Shown here piece by piece: positions 62,086 to 64,000 of a stretch of DNA of 64,000 bases. This stretch comes from Planctomycetota bacterium. Its GTDB lineage: Bacteria; Planctomycetota; PLA2. A model generated the notes under the pieces. It was not told the origin of the DNA, searched no databases, and worked only from the letters and a program-made list of their open reading frames with translations. Numbering within the stretch: position 1 is the first letter of the stretch; every line of letters starts with the position of its first letter. The position numbers and the translations under genes were made by a program. The stretch lies in contig JAJFFH010000040.1 of NCBI GenBank assembly GCA_021776735.1, positions 124,001 to 188,000 of the forward strand, given 5' to 3'.

Positions 62086-63947
62086 TGAAAAACCTCCGTG
62101 CCGGTGGCGACGGGTTCGGGCCAGGGCGCGTCGAGATTGACCGCGCGCCGTACGCCGGCCACCCTTTCGATATAAAGTTTGGGGACCCAGATGCGCATCC
62201 AGATGAGCCCGATCGGGCCGAGGACGAACGCGAGTAGCGCCCACAGTCGGGCTCCGCGCGCGAGGCGAAGACGCGCCTGCGACCACGCGAGCCGAGCGCA
62301 CGCGACGCCGACGAGCAGGTTGATCAGCAGCCACGCCGCGCGCTTGTGCCCGCGGAACCAAAGGTCGCGCCACGGGTCGTAATAGGCGCGCCCGGGGGCG
62401 GGAACATCGGAATAGTACGCCCCAAGATTCAGAGGCAACGGCCGCAGGACGGCGATGCCTCCGGCGGCGAACGCGATCATGTTTTCGAGCACACCGGTGG
62501 GTTTCAGCACCACGTCACGCACCTTGACGGAATCGGGCTCGATCGTTCGCACGCGGAACACGATGTCCGTGGCATCGGCCCGCGCGAGACGCGTCGCGAG
62601 AACGAGTTGAGGCGGGCGTGACCGGACAGCGACGGACACGTGGCGGAGAGGCTGTTCCGAGAAGTCCCACGCTGCGTCGAGCACGATCTCGCCCGTGTGC
62701 AAGTCGTAGGCGCGAATCAGGGCGCCGACCCCGACGACGCCCCAGTGCAACTCGCCGTCGGGACCGCGTTGGGACACCACCTGAAAAAAGCGCGGCTCGC
62801 CGGGCGGGAGGTCGATCAAGTGAACAGGGTCGGCCGCCGCAACCGGCGACGCGTCGATCACGAGCAGCCGTTGCGCCTCGGGGTCGTGGATCACACCCCG
62901 CCCGATCCCGCGCGCGTCGCGGCCGACCTTCCAGGATCGTCCACCATCGGGCGCGACAATGCTGCGCCTGCCGCCATCGTCGTCGGCCCAACTCCACCGC
63001 GCGGGCAGGTCCGCCCAGGTTCTGGACGACGGGTGCCGGACACCGAATCCGTGGCGCACTCGATCCATGCGATCGATCCGGTCAAAGATCGTGGGTCCGA
63101 CGGGCTCCCGGATCCAACGCGAGGACGGGCGCGCGAGCAGCAACAGGCTGTTCCGGGAGACCGACGAAGCGGACGGATGTCGCGCTGGATCGAACGTTGC
63201 GCCGTAGCCCTTGTCGCGAAAGAACGCCAGGCCGCCTTCCGGGTCCACGCCGAGACTCGGATACGCCTCGAGCAGAAGCGCGCCGGTCCCACCGCGCCCG
63301 AGTGCCGTCAGGCCGAGCACGATCCACGCGGCAATCGCACACAGGGCGACGCGGCGCAGGCGAACGCGCGCCAGCAACGGAGCGATACACAGCACGGCCA
63401 TCAGGACCGCGAACACAACCGCCGGACCGGCGTGCTCCTGGCCCAGGAACGGCCAGACGAGGATGCCGTACCCGAAGAAGTACGCGAGGATGTGCGAAAT
63501 CCGCCGAAACGAAAAGCCGAGCCGGACGGCGGCCCAGATCGCGAGCGCCGCAACCACGCTCAAGAAGATCTGCCCAGCGGTCAATACCGTCGGCTCGGCG
63601 AAGTACCGCCAGGTCGGGTCCGACACGAGAGGAATGGCGTGAACCCGCAGCGCCAAGAGCAGCACCGTGGCGGCGATCACAACATGGAGTGCGCCAGCCA
63701 ACGTACGCGCCAGCGCGATTCGATGCCGCGCGACCGGGCGATGGTACAAAAACGTGTCACCGATCCGCATCCGGTCGAGCAGACCTTGCACGATCCCCAG
63801 CACGGCGGCGCCGACGAGCAGCGCAACGAGCAACTCGTCGCCGATGCGCAACACGCCGATCGCCCACCCGGTGGGAACCGCCAGCACCGTGAGCGGCAGC
63901 CCGACGAGCGACAGCTCCTTGAATTCCTTCCAAAAGATCGCGCGCAT
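62070..63947 (-). CDS. ABC-2 type permease-like membrane protein with a large soluble insert
   Basis: A 625-residue protein. The N-terminus (AIFWKEFKELSL) is the typical start of ABC-2 permeases, followed by about six transmembrane helices up to residue 225. Then comes a soluble domain of about 280 residues with propeller-like strands (LLVIDASPVAAADPVHLIDLPPGEPRF), and two or three further helices near the C-terminus (AAWLLINLLVGVACARLAW, LWALLAFVLGPIGLIW). The ATG overlaps the stop of the preceding gene (TGATG), presumably its ATPase. Substrate unknown. A variant of the dispersed motif encodes GGIAVLRPL. Confidence 0.75.
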   Translation of the reverse strand: MRAIFWKEFKELSLVGLPLTVLAVPTGWAIGVLRIGDELLVALLVGAAVLGIVQGLLDRMRIGDTFLYHRPVARHRIALARTLAGALHVVIAATVLLLALRVHAIPLVSDPTWRYFAEPTVLTAGQIFLSVVAALAIWAAVRLGFSFRRISHILAYFFGYGILVWPFLGQEHAGPAVVFAVLMAVLCIAPLLARVRLRRVALCAIAAWIVLGLTALGRGGTGALLLEAYPSLGVDPEGGLAFFRDKGYGATFDPARHPSASSVSRNSLLLLARPSSRWIREPVGPTIFDRIDRMDRVRHGFGVRHPSSRTWADLPARWSWADDDGGRRSIVAPDGGRSWKVGRDARGIGRGVIHDPEAQRLLVIDASPVAAADPVHLIDLPPGEPRFFQVVSQRGPDGELHWGVVGVGALIRAYDLHTGEIVLDAAWDFSEQPLRHVSVAVRSRPPQLVLATRLARADATDIVFRVRTIEPDSVKVRDVVLKPTGVLENMIAFAAGGIAVLRPLPLNLGAYYSDVPAPGRAYYDPWRDLWFRGHKRAAWLLINLLVGVACARLAWSQARLRLARGARLWALLAFVLGPIGLIWMRIWVPKLYIERVAGVRRAVNLDAPWPEPVATGTEVFQCSSS

Positions 63948-64000
63948 CACACCTTCTCCACGACCGCAAGCGCGTCCGGGCGCGGCTCCGGCCAGTCTTC
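63947..64000 (-). CDS. C-terminal end of a gene entering from the right edge (probably an ABC transporter ATPase)
   Basis: Only 17 codons plus the stop are visible (EDWPEPRPDALAVVEKV). The stop TGA overlaps the permease ATG. Identity as the ABC ATPase is inferred solely from gene order. Confidence 0.4.
   Translation of the reverse strand, partial: EDWPEPRPDALAVVEKV

Overview
The window is a high-GC bacterial chromosome segment of 64 kb. It has dense, often overlapping genes, very many Sec- and lipoprotein-type secreted proteins, Ser/Thr kinases with FHA or beta-propeller modules, and alpha/alpha-toroid repeat proteins. This mix suggests Planctomycetota or a similar lineage rich in signalling and secreted proteins. 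No rRNA, tRNA or ribosomal protein gene is present to confirm that, so the assignment is an inference of moderate confidence. No CRISPR array or intact insertion sequence was seen.

Layout. 1-2 kb: the start of a methyltransferase leaving the left edge, a gluzincin-type peptidase and a GNAT acetyltransferase. 2.2-10.8 kb: a translationally coupled four-gene signalling operon (kinase-FHA, FHA-TM-coiled coil-serine protease, lipoprotein, kinase-TM-beta propeller). 10.9-11.6 kb: a Phd/VapC toxin-antitoxin pair. 12.8-15.1 kb: a 2-oxoacid dehydrogenase E2 gene overlapping lipA. 15.1-18.6 kb: secreted proteins, including a thioredoxin-like protein interrupted by one in-frame TGA. 18.6-21.2 kb: a PilZ protein and an unusual PilZ-PilZ-PilT fusion ATPase. 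21.3-25.8 kb: a frameshifted TetR regulator heading a 4-hydroxybenzoyl-CoA reductase operon (hcrCAB). 26-29.7 kb: a very large lipoprotein. 30-32.9 kb: a sigma54-activator-like regulator and the first of two BoxB/PaaA-like diiron proteins. 32.9-38.3 kb: a decayed zone with two broken paralogous genes, small ORFs, a duplicated gene tail and a FitAB-type toxin-antitoxin pair. 38.4-46.5 kb: an M64-type peptidase, a propeller lipoprotein, an LpoB-TPR-YcfL lipoprotein operon, and GNAT plus the second BoxB-like gene. 46.5-51.4 kb: two paralogous lipoproteins and a Fic protein with repeated gene-tail remnants, a redoxin and a MITE-like element. 51.4-55.2 kb: two toroid proteins plus an HlyD-type adaptor. 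55.4-64 kb: YjbQ, an esterase and its deletion derivative, VOC and SufR-like divergent genes, a glycosyltransferase, an S41 peptidase and an ABC-2 type permease.

The strongest unexplained signal is a dispersed, non-palindromic motif with consensus CATCGCCGTCCGTTTGCTT. Its 11-bp core TCGCCGTCCGT occurs 22 times exactly, 11 in each orientation, inside genes in several reading frames and, out of proportion, between genes. Several near copies also occur. Its spacing, lack of strand bias and intergenic excess resemble a DNA uptake sequence. The same window encodes a pilus-retraction ATPase fused to two cyclic-di-GMP-binding domains. The link between the two is speculation.

Functional links. hcrCAB would dehydroxylate 4-hydroxybenzoyl-CoA to benzoyl-CoA. 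The BoxB-like proteins are candidates for oxygen-dependent attack on an aryl-CoA ring, so the region may serve aromatic-acid breakdown. The kinase/FHA operon looks like a self-contained phospho-signalling unit ending in a membrane-anchored protease.
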